The position numbers and the translations under genes are program-made. A stretch of DNA of 64,000 nucleotides from BMS3BBIN04 sp964552465. GTDB taxonomy: Bacteria > Electryoneota > Electryoneia > Electryoneales > Electryoneaceae. Where the stretch lies: NCBI GenBank assembly GCA_964552465.1, contig CAZKGR010000001.1:1-64000 (forward strand), given 5' to 3'. Below are positions 1 to 8,266 of the stretch, one piece after another (within the stretch, counting starts at the first letter, position 1; each line of letters starts with the position of its first letter). The notes below the pieces were generated by a model. It made no database searches. It worked only from the letters and a program-made list of their open reading frames with translations, and was not told the origin of the DNA.

Positions 1-148
1 GTATCTATGTGGTACGATCTCACTTACGGATATCACAGAGAACTCCAATGTGGAAACGGTGTCTTAAAAAAATGAACTCGAACTTGTGTAATCATCGTTT
101 CAAAAGACCATTGAACATATTCATGCATGGTAATGGATTTGTAGTTAG
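1..148. other. AT-rich left edge, no gene seen
   Basis: No credible coding frame is visible on either strand, and all frames are short. The in-frame stop at 146-148 is the last one before the portal reading frame opens. The text is visibly more AT-rich than the phage genes that follow. It could be host intergenic DNA joined to the phage remnant. Confidence 0.4.
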
Positions 149-199
149 CTCAACTCATGCAAAATAGAGTATCAGGTTAGCCCCGAAAAATGGGAAGAG

Positions 200-1555
200 A
201 TGGCTCGCTTGGGCTGGCACTATTTCGTGTCCGAACCGATAGTGAACAATGCCGTCAATGCCTGGCGTGTCTTCTCTGTAGGTGAGCAGATCAACCTTAT
301 GGCAGATGATTCCGAAGTGCAGAGTGACGTAAACGCTCTACATCGACGTCTCGGGTTGGACAAGTTCGTCAGGGACATGGTGCTGCAGCTATTAGTCAAA
401 GGCGAATGCGCCGCTTACAAGCAGTATGGCGGAAAGAAGTCAGGTGATGGTTACAAGGACTTCGAGCGGATCACTTGCCTGAACCCAGTTGGCCTGAACT
501 ACAAGCTCGACTCTGAAACCGGCGAGATTGAAGAGATCAAACAGAAGGTGAAGCAGGATGACCAGGCAGCCGGTACCGGAGGCATGGCGAAAGAGATATC
601 ACTCGAACCATCCCAGTTCTTCCGCGCTAAGTGGGACAGCCCGGACTTCAACCTGCACGGCGTTTCCATCGTGCAACCGGCGTTCGAGAGCATCCAATTG
701 ATGCGACACTACCGGAATGCCGAGAAAGCCATCGCCCAGCGATGGACCACACCCTTGCGGTTCATCTCGGTGGGTGGAAAGTTCGGTGACAAGATCATCA
801 CTCCCAAGCAGGAAATGATCGAGAAGATCCGCGATATTCTGGATGAGATGGGCCCGAAGCAAGGCGTGGTCGTCCCCTACTATGTGGATGTGAAAACCTA
901 CGGCACAGAGGGCGAGGTTCTCCGAACCGAAGAAAAGGTCAAGGAGGTCAAGAGCGACATTATCGTGGCGTTGGGATTTGTGAAAAGTCTGGTCACAGGT
1001 GAAGGACCAAACTTCGCCACAGCTTCAGTCGGGTTCAAGAAAATCATCATCATGTTATCTGAGATTAAAAGAATTGTTCGTGAGATCCTCGACTGGGTGT
1101 ACCTGGACTGGCTGGAAATGCAGGGACATGATGATATAGAAATCTCATATCAGTTCGATGACCTTGATCTGGCTGAAGAACAGGATCGCCGGAAAATGTA
1201 CATGGAGCTTTATGATCGTGGTCTTGTCAGCAGGGCGACTCTTCAGTCGCGGTTGGGATTACAGCCATCGGTCGAAGACGATAACTACCGCGGTGAAGAA
1301 TCCAGGATGTCCAGGCTGCTGAAGCCGGAGATCATTGCCAACCTGACTTTACAGGATGTGCTGACTCGGGATGAAGCAAGGAAGTTCCTCGGATTGGTAA
1401 CGGAGGACAAAACCAGGAATGAAAATGATTCAAATCCAACAGAAAAGGATGCGGAATCTCTATATCGAGAAGTGAATCGAGAAATTCTGGCGGGTGTAAA
1501 GGTGGATGGCGGTGTTCCCCTGAACGACGATCTCAACAACTCGAACGGTCACTGA
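200..1555 (+). CDS. Phage portal protein, 5' end missing
   Basis: Portal proteins form the dodecameric ring at the capsid vertex through which DNA enters and leaves. The 451 residues are portal-like in composition and layout: a conserved N-terminal part (EPIVNNAVNAWR, LQLLVKGE), a central wing region, a long helical stretch around residues 270-330 (FATASVGFKKIII) and an acidic, low-complexity C-terminus. Position supports the call, as it lies directly before a Mu F-like head protein with 2 bp between them. The frame is open upstream of the ATG at 200 back to 149 and still reads like protein (VSPEKWEEMARLGWHY). The ATG at 200 is therefore only the first available start, with no good ribosome site, and the natural N-terminus appears lost. 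Portals usually have about 480-550 residues. No terminase lies in the window. Confidence 0.75.
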   Translation: MARLGWHYFVSEPIVNNAVNAWRVFSVGEQINLMADDSEVQSDVNALHRRLGLDKFVRDMVLQLLVKGECAAYKQYGGKKSGDGYKDFERITCLNPVGLNYKLDSETGEIEEIKQKVKQDDQAAGTGGMAKEISLEPSQFFRAKWDSPDFNLHGVSIVQPAFESIQLMRHYRNAEKAIAQRWTTPLRFISVGGKFGDKIITPKQEMIEKIRDILDEMGPKQGVVVPYYVDVKTYGTEGEVLRTEEKVKEVKSDIIVALGFVKSLVTGEGPNFATASVGFKKIIIMLSEIKRIVREILDWVYLDWLEMQGHDDIEISYQFDDLDLAEEQDRRKMYMELYDRGLVSRATLQSRLGLQPSVEDDNYRGEESRMSRLLKPEIIANLTLQDVLTRDEARKFLGLVTEDKTRNENDSNPTEKDAESLYREVNREILAGVKVDGGVPLNDDLNNSNGH

Positions 1556-1557
1556 TC

Positions 1558-2391
1558 ATGGCCAAGCTCGATCCACGTCTCGAAGTCGAACTGAACATCT
1601 CGCTCAAGGCTACGAAGCAATACACAGCCGAACAGGAAACCCTGCTCCTGAAATCCCTCGAGCAGGCTGCCACTCAAGTACGAAGCGAGTTGCTTCGTGT
1701 GGCTGAGATGAAAAGCGTCACACCCGGCACTGCTATCTGGAAACGCCGCCTCGATTCTATCCTGACCCGGATCGAGACTGTCCTGAAAGAAATGAAGAAA
1801 GCCACCACCGATCTCGCCCGCCCAATGACCAAGGATGCGTTTCGTTTGGGTATCGAACGAGGTGTGCTCGAACTGCGGGATAGCGGTGTGATGGGCCTGA
1901 AAGAACTCGAAGCCTGGCAGGCGATGATCGACAGCGCATTCGATACAATTGACGGTCGCGCCTTGGATGCCCTGGCGCGTTATAACATCAAATTGCTCGG
2001 AACTGTATCAGATCGACTGCTGGATGACATCAAGATCAACCTGCAGGCTGGAATTCTTTCAGGTCGAGATATCGGTCAGATTGCTCTGGACATTGGGGAT
2101 GTGATCAAACCATCGGACAAAGACAAGTTACGGTTTGCAGGAAAAAAAGTGTTCAAAACAGCACAGAACCGGATTGAAGTGATCGCTCGAACCGAAATGA
2201 TGCGAGCGTACAACCAAGGGCGGGTGCATCTTTACAAGTCGATGAATGTTGAAAAGGTCATCTGGTACACAGCTATGGATGAGAGGGTCTGTCCGGTGTG
2301 TGGACCGTTGAATGGACAGGAGTTTGAGCTGGATCAGATCCCGCCTATTCCAGCCCATCCTCAGTGCCGTTGTCTTTGGCTGTCAAGTTGA
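1558..2391 (+). CDS. Phage head morphogenesis protein, Mu gpF-like
   Basis: A minor head protein of the Phage_Mu_F family, which acts with the portal during capsid assembly. The C-terminal third carries the family signature. An ARTEMMRAYNQGR helix (about residues 210-222) is followed by W-T-x-D-E-R-V-C-P-V-C-G and a final PPIPAHPQCRC, which gives a CxxC plus H/C/C set likely to bind zinc. The N-terminal 200 residues are mostly helical and charged. At 277 residues it is within the family range. The ATG at 1558 follows the portal stop by 2 bp, so the two genes are co-translated. It is complete and is the last phage gene before the inserted ATPase gene. Confidence 0.85.
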   Translation: MAKLDPRLEVELNISLKATKQYTAEQETLLLKSLEQAATQVRSELLRVAEMKSVTPGTAIWKRRLDSILTRIETVLKEMKKATTDLARPMTKDAFRLGIERGVLELRDSGVMGLKELEAWQAMIDSAFDTIDGRALDALARYNIKLLGTVSDRLLDDIKINLQAGILSGRDIGQIALDIGDVIKPSDKDKLRFAGKKVFKTAQNRIEVIARTEMMRAYNQGRVHLYKSMNVEKVIWYTAMDERVCPVCGPLNGQEFELDQIPPIPAHPQCRCLWLSS

Positions 2392-2422
2392 GTGTTTACA
2401 TAATGTTCAGTAGTTTCTTTTA

Positions 2423-3733
2423 CTAGGACGGGTCTGGAACGTCGTTCAGGAAACGCCACATCGGAACTATCTGGATGGTTCCATCGTCGACTTCGATCTG
2501 CTCCTCCTCGTTTCGAGTCACGATAGTTCCGGACGTGATGCTCAACTCAGTCATCGCCTCGCTCAGTGCTGATACTTCGCGTTTACGAGTCTGCGGGTCA
2601 GCTATTGATTCGCAGACCTGTACAAGGATTGGCTTCTGCCCACGAACTGGAACGATGAAATCGATTTCGCGACCATTCCCCGTTTTGTAGTAGTAGATAT
2701 CCTGATGGTGCCGCCTGAGAGCTGTAAAAGTGAGATTCTCCAGTAAATGCCCTGAGTTGACCAGAATCCCTGATGACACCGATGTAATCAGGGCATGATC
2801 GACACAATAGACTTTCTTTGGATTGGTATTGCTGCGGGCGATTGAAGCGTCAAAGATACGCACGGTAAACAGGAAGTAAGCATCTTCGAACCATTCCAGG
2901 TAGTCCGACACAGCCGATTTCGGTACCTTGTGTCCCAGTGATTTCAAGTAGCCTGTCAGCCGGTTGATGGAATAGAGCGAGGCGCAATTATCTACCAGCC
3001 AGTGCGCAAGATCCGTAACCGCTTTGGGATGGGAAATATCATATCGTTCGACCAGGTCTCGAAACAGGATTGTCTGGAGGTATTCCTGGTGAATCTTGAT
3101 CCGCAGTAGTCTGTCAACGCCGATTGCCTCGGGAAATCCGCCGGTCTCCCAATATTCTTCGAAGGCTTTCTGGATCATGAGGCGCTTTTTCGTAGATAAG
3201 GCATCTCCGCTGTTGATGCCTTTCCAATCCAGGAACTCCCTGAACGAAAACGGGAACATTTCCCATGACAATGCCCGTCCCCGCATCTGGGTCGCGATTT
3301 CCTTGGAGAGCATTCGTGCTGATGATCCGGTGAGGTATACCTCGCATTTTTCTGTGCGCATCAGCCGGTCAACAAACGGTTCCCAACCGATAACCGCCTG
3401 AATTTCGTCAAAGAAACAATAGACTGTTTCGGTGTTTTTCTTCTCCGGATAGATCGAATAGTACGCTTCAGTGATCCTGCCCAATCCCTCCTGCCGCAGG
3501 TTGTGTAGCCGATCATCGAAAAAGTTGATGTACAGGACGTTCTCCCGTGGAACTCCCCCTGCGAGAAGTCGCTCAATCACCTGAAATAGATAGGTCGATT
3601 TTCCACTTCTTCGCACTCCAATACAGACCGAGGCTTTCCCCCTAACCGTCCTGATGCTCAGATGGCGTGGGACTCCTGTCTCCAGCTCCGCTTCCTGGAA
3701 ATCCAGGATGATGGATTTGATTGTATCAATCAT
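2423..3733 (-). CDS. AAA_14 / DUF4143 ATPase
   Basis: A 436-residue protein of the common archaeal/bacterial ATPase family with an AAA_14 domain followed by DUF4143. Walker A is GVRRSGKST (residues 39-47), Walker B is CFFDE (106-110), and a sensor-like TGSSARML lies at 135-142. The C-terminal DUF4143 part has GREIDFIV and a following QVCES, which resembles the PD-(D/E)xK-like fold of that domain. The cellular role of the family is not established; proposals include toxin-antitoxin or mobile-element functions. The ATG at 3733 has GGGAGA in front and is preferred over the GTG at 3739. The gene runs against the surrounding phage genes and sits between two of them, so it is probably cargo with its own promoter. 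Repeats lie upstream at 3868-4030. Confidence 0.85.
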   Translation of the reverse strand: MIDTIKSIILDFQEAELETGVPRHLSIRTVRGKASVCIGVRRSGKSTYLFQVIERLLAGGVPRENVLYINFFDDRLHNLRQEGLGRITEAYYSIYPEKKNTETVYCFFDEIQAVIGWEPFVDRLMRTEKCEVYLTGSSARMLSKEIATQMRGRALSWEMFPFSFREFLDWKGINSGDALSTKKRLMIQKAFEEYWETGGFPEAIGVDRLLRIKIHQEYLQTILFRDLVERYDISHPKAVTDLAHWLVDNCASLYSINRLTGYLKSLGHKVPKSAVSDYLEWFEDAYFLFTVRIFDASIARSNTNPKKVYCVDHALITSVSSGILVNSGHLLENLTFTALRRHHQDIYYYKTGNGREIDFIVPVRGQKPILVQVCESIADPQTRKREVSALSEAMTELSITSGTIVTRNEEEQIEVDDGTIQIVPMWRFLNDVPDPS

Positions 3734-4332
3734 GCTCACTCTCCCGGCAACATCCGTTACCAGTTATACACCTAACTGGCAACGAATATACCCGGTATGA
3801 ATGGGAAGTAGCAAGCGATTTCTCCGGCATTCTTTCGGTTCCGCTCTCCAGCTTGCTTAATGGGCTTCAAACGATGATTAGAAATCCCTGGAAAACGAAT
3901 ATCAAACGAGAAAACAGTTATGAATCGGGATTTTGCGAGAATAACGATTATCGGACGAGAAAAACAGTTACATATCAAGGGTGCGCGAGAAATACGATTG
4001 CGGCTAGAAATCCACTTTACCGAAATTTGACTGTTGAAACTGGCATCGTGTACTTGAAATCTATGCTCTAAACCGGTAATCCAATTGACGGTATCGAGCA
4101 ATTTATTCAAGTGCCCTCTCCGCTGATATGACAAATTGTTGCTGAAGGCCTGAAAAACTCATGCTTATCTCACATTTCTGTCATACGACACTCATCCTTC
4201 CGAATATAGAGGCCACTCCAACGGGCTCCCCCAGAGTTCGTCATTTCAGATCGTTTTCCGGTAGGTATCCAGTAGAGGCAGTTCCGCCTGAATGATGGCG
4301 GACAAATCCTACTCGATCCGGGAGGCTTTTTG
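3734..4332. other. Intergenic stretch between ATPase and phage fusion gene
   Basis: About 600 bp without a credible gene. It holds the start side of the ATPase gene (minus strand), the CGAGAA repeat group, and the ribosome site GGGAGG at 4319-4324 for the gene at 4333. Both apparent reading frames here (plus 3721-4071, minus 3772-4134) merely translate the repeats. The phage module resumes somewhere in the last 100-200 bp, but no exact border can be fixed. Confidence 0.5.
3868..4030. repeat. Degenerate direct repeats (CGAGAA..ACRRTT) upstream of ATPase
   Basis: Four copies of a motif of the form CGAGAAnnACnRTT start at 3907, 3936, 3956 and 3986, at spacings of 29, 20 and 30 bp. They form two imperfect 49-bp units (3906-3954 and 3955-4003). 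Nine bases, TAGAAATCC, flank the group on both sides at 3879-3887 and 4005-4013. The group lies 130-330 bp upstream of the ATPase start on its coding strand. It could be an operator array or a mobile-element scar. No matching repeat was noticed elsewhere in the window. Confidence 0.55.
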
Positions 4333-5869
4333 ATGTTCGAGACCGATGACACATCACTGCAATTCCTCCTCGAAGGCGATGCCGCCCTGGCAGCTGTAGT
4401 TGCCGAGGCGAAGGATGCTGCGCCTGACTATGTCACCAGCTACATCGGTTCAAAAAGGAAACTGGTGGATTGGATATGGAAACACACGCCCGATGGTGTG
4501 AATTCAGTCCTTGATGCCTTCTGCGGAAGTGCTGTCGTCTCGTACATGTACAAGAAGCAGGGATTGCGAGTTGTTGCCAACGACCGCCTTCGCTTCGCCT
4601 GGCATGTAGCCAGGGCAATTATCGAGAATGATACATCCACTCTATCCGCAGATGAAATCGATGCCCTGCTCCAACTCAACGCCAAGGCTGATGACTTCGT
4701 GGCGAAGACCTTTGCGGGCAAGTACTTCCGCAAGGGCGTACATGAACGGATCGACCAGGTTCGTGCGAACATTGACAAGCTGAAAGGCTACAAGAAAGAC
4801 ATCGCGCTGTTTGCTTTGGGCCGGACCTGCATGAACGCTGCCGGGAGTTTCGGGCACTTCGGATCAACGGTGGTGAAGGGACCGGAGTTCGCCAAGTCTC
4901 CCGCTGAGTTCGATGAAACCCTTCGCAAGACCTGCGAATCGATCAACGCCCTGGTGTTCGACAATGGTAAGGAAAACCGTGCCCTCAATCAGGAGGTTGA
5001 TGATCTGTTGCCAGGTATCAAAGTCGATTTGGCCTACTTCGATCCACCGTATGCCACGGAATTTTCCACCACCAACTACGAGACTGCCTACCACTTCATC
5101 GAAGGATTAATGACGAAGTGGAAGGGATTGACCATTGACACGGACAGCAAGACGCTCAAGTACAAAGAGGTCTGTGAAACAACGATCACCGAGAAAAATG
5201 CTGAAGAGTTCTTCATAGGTTTCCTCGAGAGTGCCAAGGCTATTCCGAATTGGTTGATCTCGTACCGGGATCACGCCTTCCCCACCGAATCTCAGATCAA
5301 AGCGATCATCGAGAAACAGGGCAAAGCGACCCGAATGTTCTCGCATGACCATTCCTATCACCTTGCGGGTTCGAAGAAAGAAGATGCTCCATCCAAGGCC
5401 AAGGAACGGTTATTCGTTTGCGGTCCGACAAAGTCACCCATCAAGCAGAAAGCAGCGTTTGATCTCCCTGACAACGGTTTGATCGGTCGAGCCTTTGAGA
5501 TCGGTGATGTACAGCTCACCACTGCTGAAGCAACCGGCGATTCAGCGGAACCCACCTTCGAGTTTGTCCTCGCTCATGTCGGAACGAACAAGAACGGCGA
5601 TGTCTTCCTGGCCGAGGAGTTGAAGAAAGCCAGCACCTCGATCATCGACAAGAAGATCAACCTGCAGCACGACCAATACCTCGGCGCAGTGGTCGGCAAG
5701 GTCACAGATGCCAAGTGGGAGGATGATGAAGGCGGTCGTGTCCGCTGCACCGGTGTGCTGTTCACCCAGGATGTCGAAGCAGCGCGTTCTGCATACCGCC
5801 TGCTGAAGGAAGGGTTCATCCCGGTTGTATCCATGGAGTGCCGGATGGAAAAGGCGCGTTGCGGGTACT
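4333..5869 (+). CDS. DNA N6-adenine methyltransferase (D12) fused to prohead protease, N-terminal part
   Basis: One uninterrupted frame holds two domains. Residues 1-350 are a D12-class (Dam-like) N6-adenine methyltransferase. It has YIGSKRKL (37-44), the SAM-binding DAFCGSAVVS (61-70), ANDR (82-85) and catalytic DPPY (237-240). Residues about 360-512 resemble a phage prohead protease: FEFVLAHVGTNKNGDVF, a histidine in NLQHDQ (H446) and a serine in VVSMECRM (S500) are the likely catalytic pair. The ATG at 4333 has GGGAGG 8 nt before it; a TTG at 4330 is less likely. The frame reaches the scaffold gap at 5870 without a stop and continues in the CDS at 5970 when the 55-bp duplication is collapsed. 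The whole protein would have 796 residues. Phage genes for the two activities are normally separate. The methylation target is unknown. Confidence 0.8.
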
Positions 5870-6024
5870 NNNNNNNNNNNNNNNNNNNNNNNNNNNNNNN
5901 NNNNNNNNNNNNNNNNNNNNNNNNNNNNNNNNNNNNNNNNNNNNNNNNNNNNNNNNNNNNNNNNNNNNNTTCATCCCGGTTGTATCCATGGAGTGCCGGA
6001 TGGAAAAGGCGCGTTGCGGGTACT
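5815..6024. repeat. Identical 55-bp copies on both sides of the N gap
   Basis: The 55 bases at 5815-5869 and those at 5970-6024 are identical, and both are read in the same frame as FIPVVSMECRMEKARCGY. This is the usual trace of two contig ends that overlap by one k-mer but were scaffolded with a fixed-size gap. Removing 5870-6024 gives one continuous reading frame. Confidence 0.9.
5870..5969. other. Scaffold gap, 100 N
   Basis: Exactly 100 undetermined bases. The round number marks a gap of unknown or placeholder size. Because the flanks repeat each other, the true gap length is probably zero or below. Confidence 0.95.
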
Positions 6025-6878
6025 GCCACAAGGAAGCCTCAGGCGAGAAGAAACTCTGTATCCACCTGAAGAAATACCACAACCGGGAATACAAAGGCAA
6101 ACGTGTGACGCGGGAGATGTTAGGGATCACGTTCACCGGCGTTGGTTTGCTTGAAGGCACGCCCGCCGATGACCGCGCGCTGATCACCCGTGTCGCTCAA
6201 CAGGAAGGACAAAAAACATTGATGAAGCATAAGCGGTTCCGGGATACCATCCCCAGGGGAATTGATAACGCTGAGAAGTTGTCTGAAGCGTTCGCCGCCT
6301 ATCTGGACGGTCTGTTGGACGAAGACCATGACGATCCTGACATCAAGGAGCTGATCAAGCAGTCCAATGGCGACTTCACCTTCCTGGCAAGGGATCTGAT
6401 GATCAGTGATCCCAAGGTCGTGGAAGCGGCGAAGAAGCCGTTCAAGGACGATCTGGTCAAGGAGAATGATCAGCTCAAAAAACAGGTCGAAGAGTTGACC
6501 AAGCAGCTTGATGAGATCAACGAAGCGGAAAAGAAGAAAGCGAAAACGGCAGCTGCTCTGGAAGTCATGGAGCTGATGAAGAAATCAGGTCGCGCGTTCG
6601 AGAATGAAGCTGCTGAACAGGCCGAACTGGAACGACTACAGACCATGTCCGAGGAGACGCTGAACGAGCTGAAGGGCAGCCTTGCGACACTGAAGTCAGC
6701 TGCCGAACTGATCGATTCCAAAGGCGTGTCCCGGACCAACGGCACACACCGTCCACAGCTCCAGCCGGATGAACAGCCTGGCAACCTGACCGAACTGCGT
6801 GGGACAATCCGCGACGGATTGCAAACCTCCTACGCCCGCTACAAATCCACTGATGTCGAAGATGACGGAAAGGAATAA
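5970..6878 (+). CDS. Prohead protease/scaffold, C-terminal part of the fusion
   Basis: Continuation of the gene at 4333. After the duplicated 55 bp it encodes a small cysteine cluster: with collapsed numbering C510, C513, C524 and H526 (CGYC ... LCIHL). Cysteine insertions of this kind occur in some phage protease proteins and probably bind zinc. A region ending the protease domain follows (GVGLLEGTPADDR). The last 130 residues are a charged coiled coil (QLKKQVEELTKQLDEI, about residues 655-695) typical of an internal scaffold, then a disordered tail. Scaffold fused behind protease is known in tailed phages. The next gene starts 2 bp after the stop. No start codon should be assigned here, since the apparent one is a by-product of the gap. 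Confidence 0.75.
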   Translation, partial: FIPVVSMECRMEKARCGYCHKEASGEKKLCIHLKKYHNREYKGKRVTREMLGITFTGVGLLEGTPADDRALITRVAQQEGQKTLMKHKRFRDTIPRGIDNAEKLSEAFAAYLDGLLDEDHDDPDIKELIKQSNGDFTFLARDLMISDPKVVEAAKKPFKDDLVKENDQLKKQVEELTKQLDEINEAEKKKAKTAAALEVMELMKKSGRAFENEAAEQAELERLQTMSEETLNELKGSLATLKSAAELIDSKGVSRTNGTHRPQLQPDEQPGNLTELRGTIRDGLQTSYARYKSTDVEDDGKE

Positions 6879-6880
6879 TC

Positions 6881-7297
6881 ATGGCCAGTCTGGTAAATGC
6901 GGCGTATCCGGGGATCGAGTATCCCTACTTCAAGATCGTGGGTCCGGCAGCGGACGGCACGTTCATGAAGATGGTCGCCAATGACGAGGTCACCCTGGTG
7001 GATGCCCAAGCGGACGAGGCGATTGGGGTGTTGATGGAAACGAACCTCCCGCATGACTACTACACGCAGGGAGCGTCAGAAAAACTCCGTTGCGTGGTGA
7101 TGATCGGGCCGAGTGTACTTGAATTCACCGCGTGGTCCGGAGCCATCGTTACCGATGATGACGTCTCATTTGATCCATCCGACGGTCTGCCCAGGGCGGC
7201 AGTTGCTGGTGACGGGATTTACGGCAAGTGCATCCAGCACAACGATTCGAAGGTCCGGATTCAGATGTACGGACATTCCATCGGCACCGCCAGTTAA
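6881..7297 (+). CDS. Capsid decoration-like protein
   Basis: A 138-residue, mostly beta protein with many Val, Gly and Asp. It resembles small head-decoration proteins (DUF2190-like or phage lambda gpD-like) that bind the outside of the mature capsid. The assignment rests mainly on size, composition and position between protease/scaffold and major capsid protein. The ATG at 6881 is 2 bp after the preceding stop, with AAGGA 6-10 nt upstream. No catalytic motif is seen. Confidence 0.55.
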   Translation: MASLVNAAYPGIEYPYFKIVGPAADGTFMKMVANDEVTLVDAQADEAIGVLMETNLPHDYYTQGASEKLRCVVMIGPSVLEFTAWSGAIVTDDDVSFDPSDGLPRAAVAGDGIYGKCIQHNDSKVRIQMYGHSIGTAS

Positions 7298-7355
7298 CAG
7301 GTCTACCAGAACTGAACCGAGTTGATGGTCAAACCGAAAGAAGAGGAAGTCAGAT

Positions 7356-8246
7356 ATGAACAAGTTCAGGGGTATCCTGACGCAAGTGGATGTCGACCGC
7401 ATGGATGCACTTGGCAAGGCGATGCAACAGGCGCTTTCCAGTGACAACGGCCTTGTTGCACTTGCACAGGAGATGGTTCCCGAGATCAGTCGTGAGCTGG
7501 AAGAGAGGTTCTGGGTGCCGTTGGTGATGCGTGAAGACCCACTCCCTGCTGGCAGGGTACCGAAATACCGTGTCAAAGATGAGGTCGAGGTTCACTGGAT
7601 GTCGCCCAGCGGTGAGCCAGCGCGGATGCGTGTCAAGAAGGGTCAGGAAATCCAGTTCCCGCTTGAGACAGTCGAAGCCTTCATCTACGTGAAGGAGCGC
7701 GATCTGCGGCTTGGATATGTGGCTGACCTGACCACCCAACAGGCTGAGGCTGGCCGCAAGATTCGCAACAAGATCAATGCGGCGACTGCCGCTGTGATGA
7801 GTGCGGCTGCGGATTCCGCTGCGGCTGCTGGTGCAGACAACATCTACAACATCACCTCCGGCGGCAAACTCACCCTCGACTCAGTCAAGTCCATGATCGG
7901 CTGGTACGAGGACAAGGAGATGTCGGTCAATGAAATCGTGATGCGTGGCAAACGCCTTGTGGACATGTACGACTGGGATCTTCCCGACGAAGTCAAAGCT
8001 GAACTGCTCCGTGCCGGTGTGATGAAGAAACTGGGAACCGCTGGATTGATCGGCACCGCATCTACAAACGCAAACGAAGTGATGTGCAAGCCTGACGAAG
8101 AGATCGGTGTGTATGCGATTGGCAGCGCGTTGACCGTGGAACCCTGGCGTGATGTTCCCAAGGGTGAAGTCGGATTCGTAGCACGGATGGAAGTGGCACT
8201 GGGTGTGTTGTATCCAGAACGCATCTACAAGATCAACATCAATTAA
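7356..8246 (+). CDS. Major capsid protein
   Basis: A 296-residue protein that would form the icosahedral shell. It starts with a helical N-terminal arm (VDRMDALGKAMQQAL) and has an E-loop-like charged hairpin (VKKGQEIQFPLETVEAFIYV). A long helix (QAEAGRKIRNKINAATAAV) follows, and the protein ends in strands with EVALGVLYPERIYKI. This is the general layout of the HK97 fold. The position after protease/scaffold and decoration protein is the standard place for this gene. The sequence GAAAGAAGAGGAAG lies just ahead of the ATG at 7356. The protein looks complete. Confidence 0.75.
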   Translation: MNKFRGILTQVDVDRMDALGKAMQQALSSDNGLVALAQEMVPEISRELEERFWVPLVMREDPLPAGRVPKYRVKDEVEVHWMSPSGEPARMRVKKGQEIQFPLETVEAFIYVKERDLRLGYVADLTTQQAEAGRKIRNKINAATAAVMSAAADSAAAAGADNIYNITSGGKLTLDSVKSMIGWYEDKEMSVNEIVMRGKRLVDMYDWDLPDEVKAELLRAGVMKKLGTAGLIGTASTNANEVMCKPDEEIGVYAIGSALTVEPWRDVPKGEVGFVARMEVALGVLYPERIYKININ

Positions 8247-8266
8247 TAAGCCGACCGGAGATTCAT

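Noticed and set aside
168..174. AGTATCA occurs at the left phage border and again at 11571-11577 at the right border; possible attachment-site core
   Set aside because: Seven bases within windows of this size are easily matched by chance, and no integrase gene is present. It may at most be microhomology.
3906..4003. Repeats upstream of the ATPase as a possible CRISPR array
   Set aside because: Copies are degenerate, spacing is uneven (29, 20, 30 bp), units are short and there are no cas genes.
3721..4071. A 116-codon plus-strand frame and a 120-codon minus-strand frame upstream of the ATPase
   Set aside because: Both simply translate the CGAGAA repeats, have no ribosome site and show no protein-like composition.
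5870..5969. The N run as a real interval between two separate genes
   Set aside because: The identical 55-bp flanks in the same frame argue for an overlap of contig ends, not for missing sequence.
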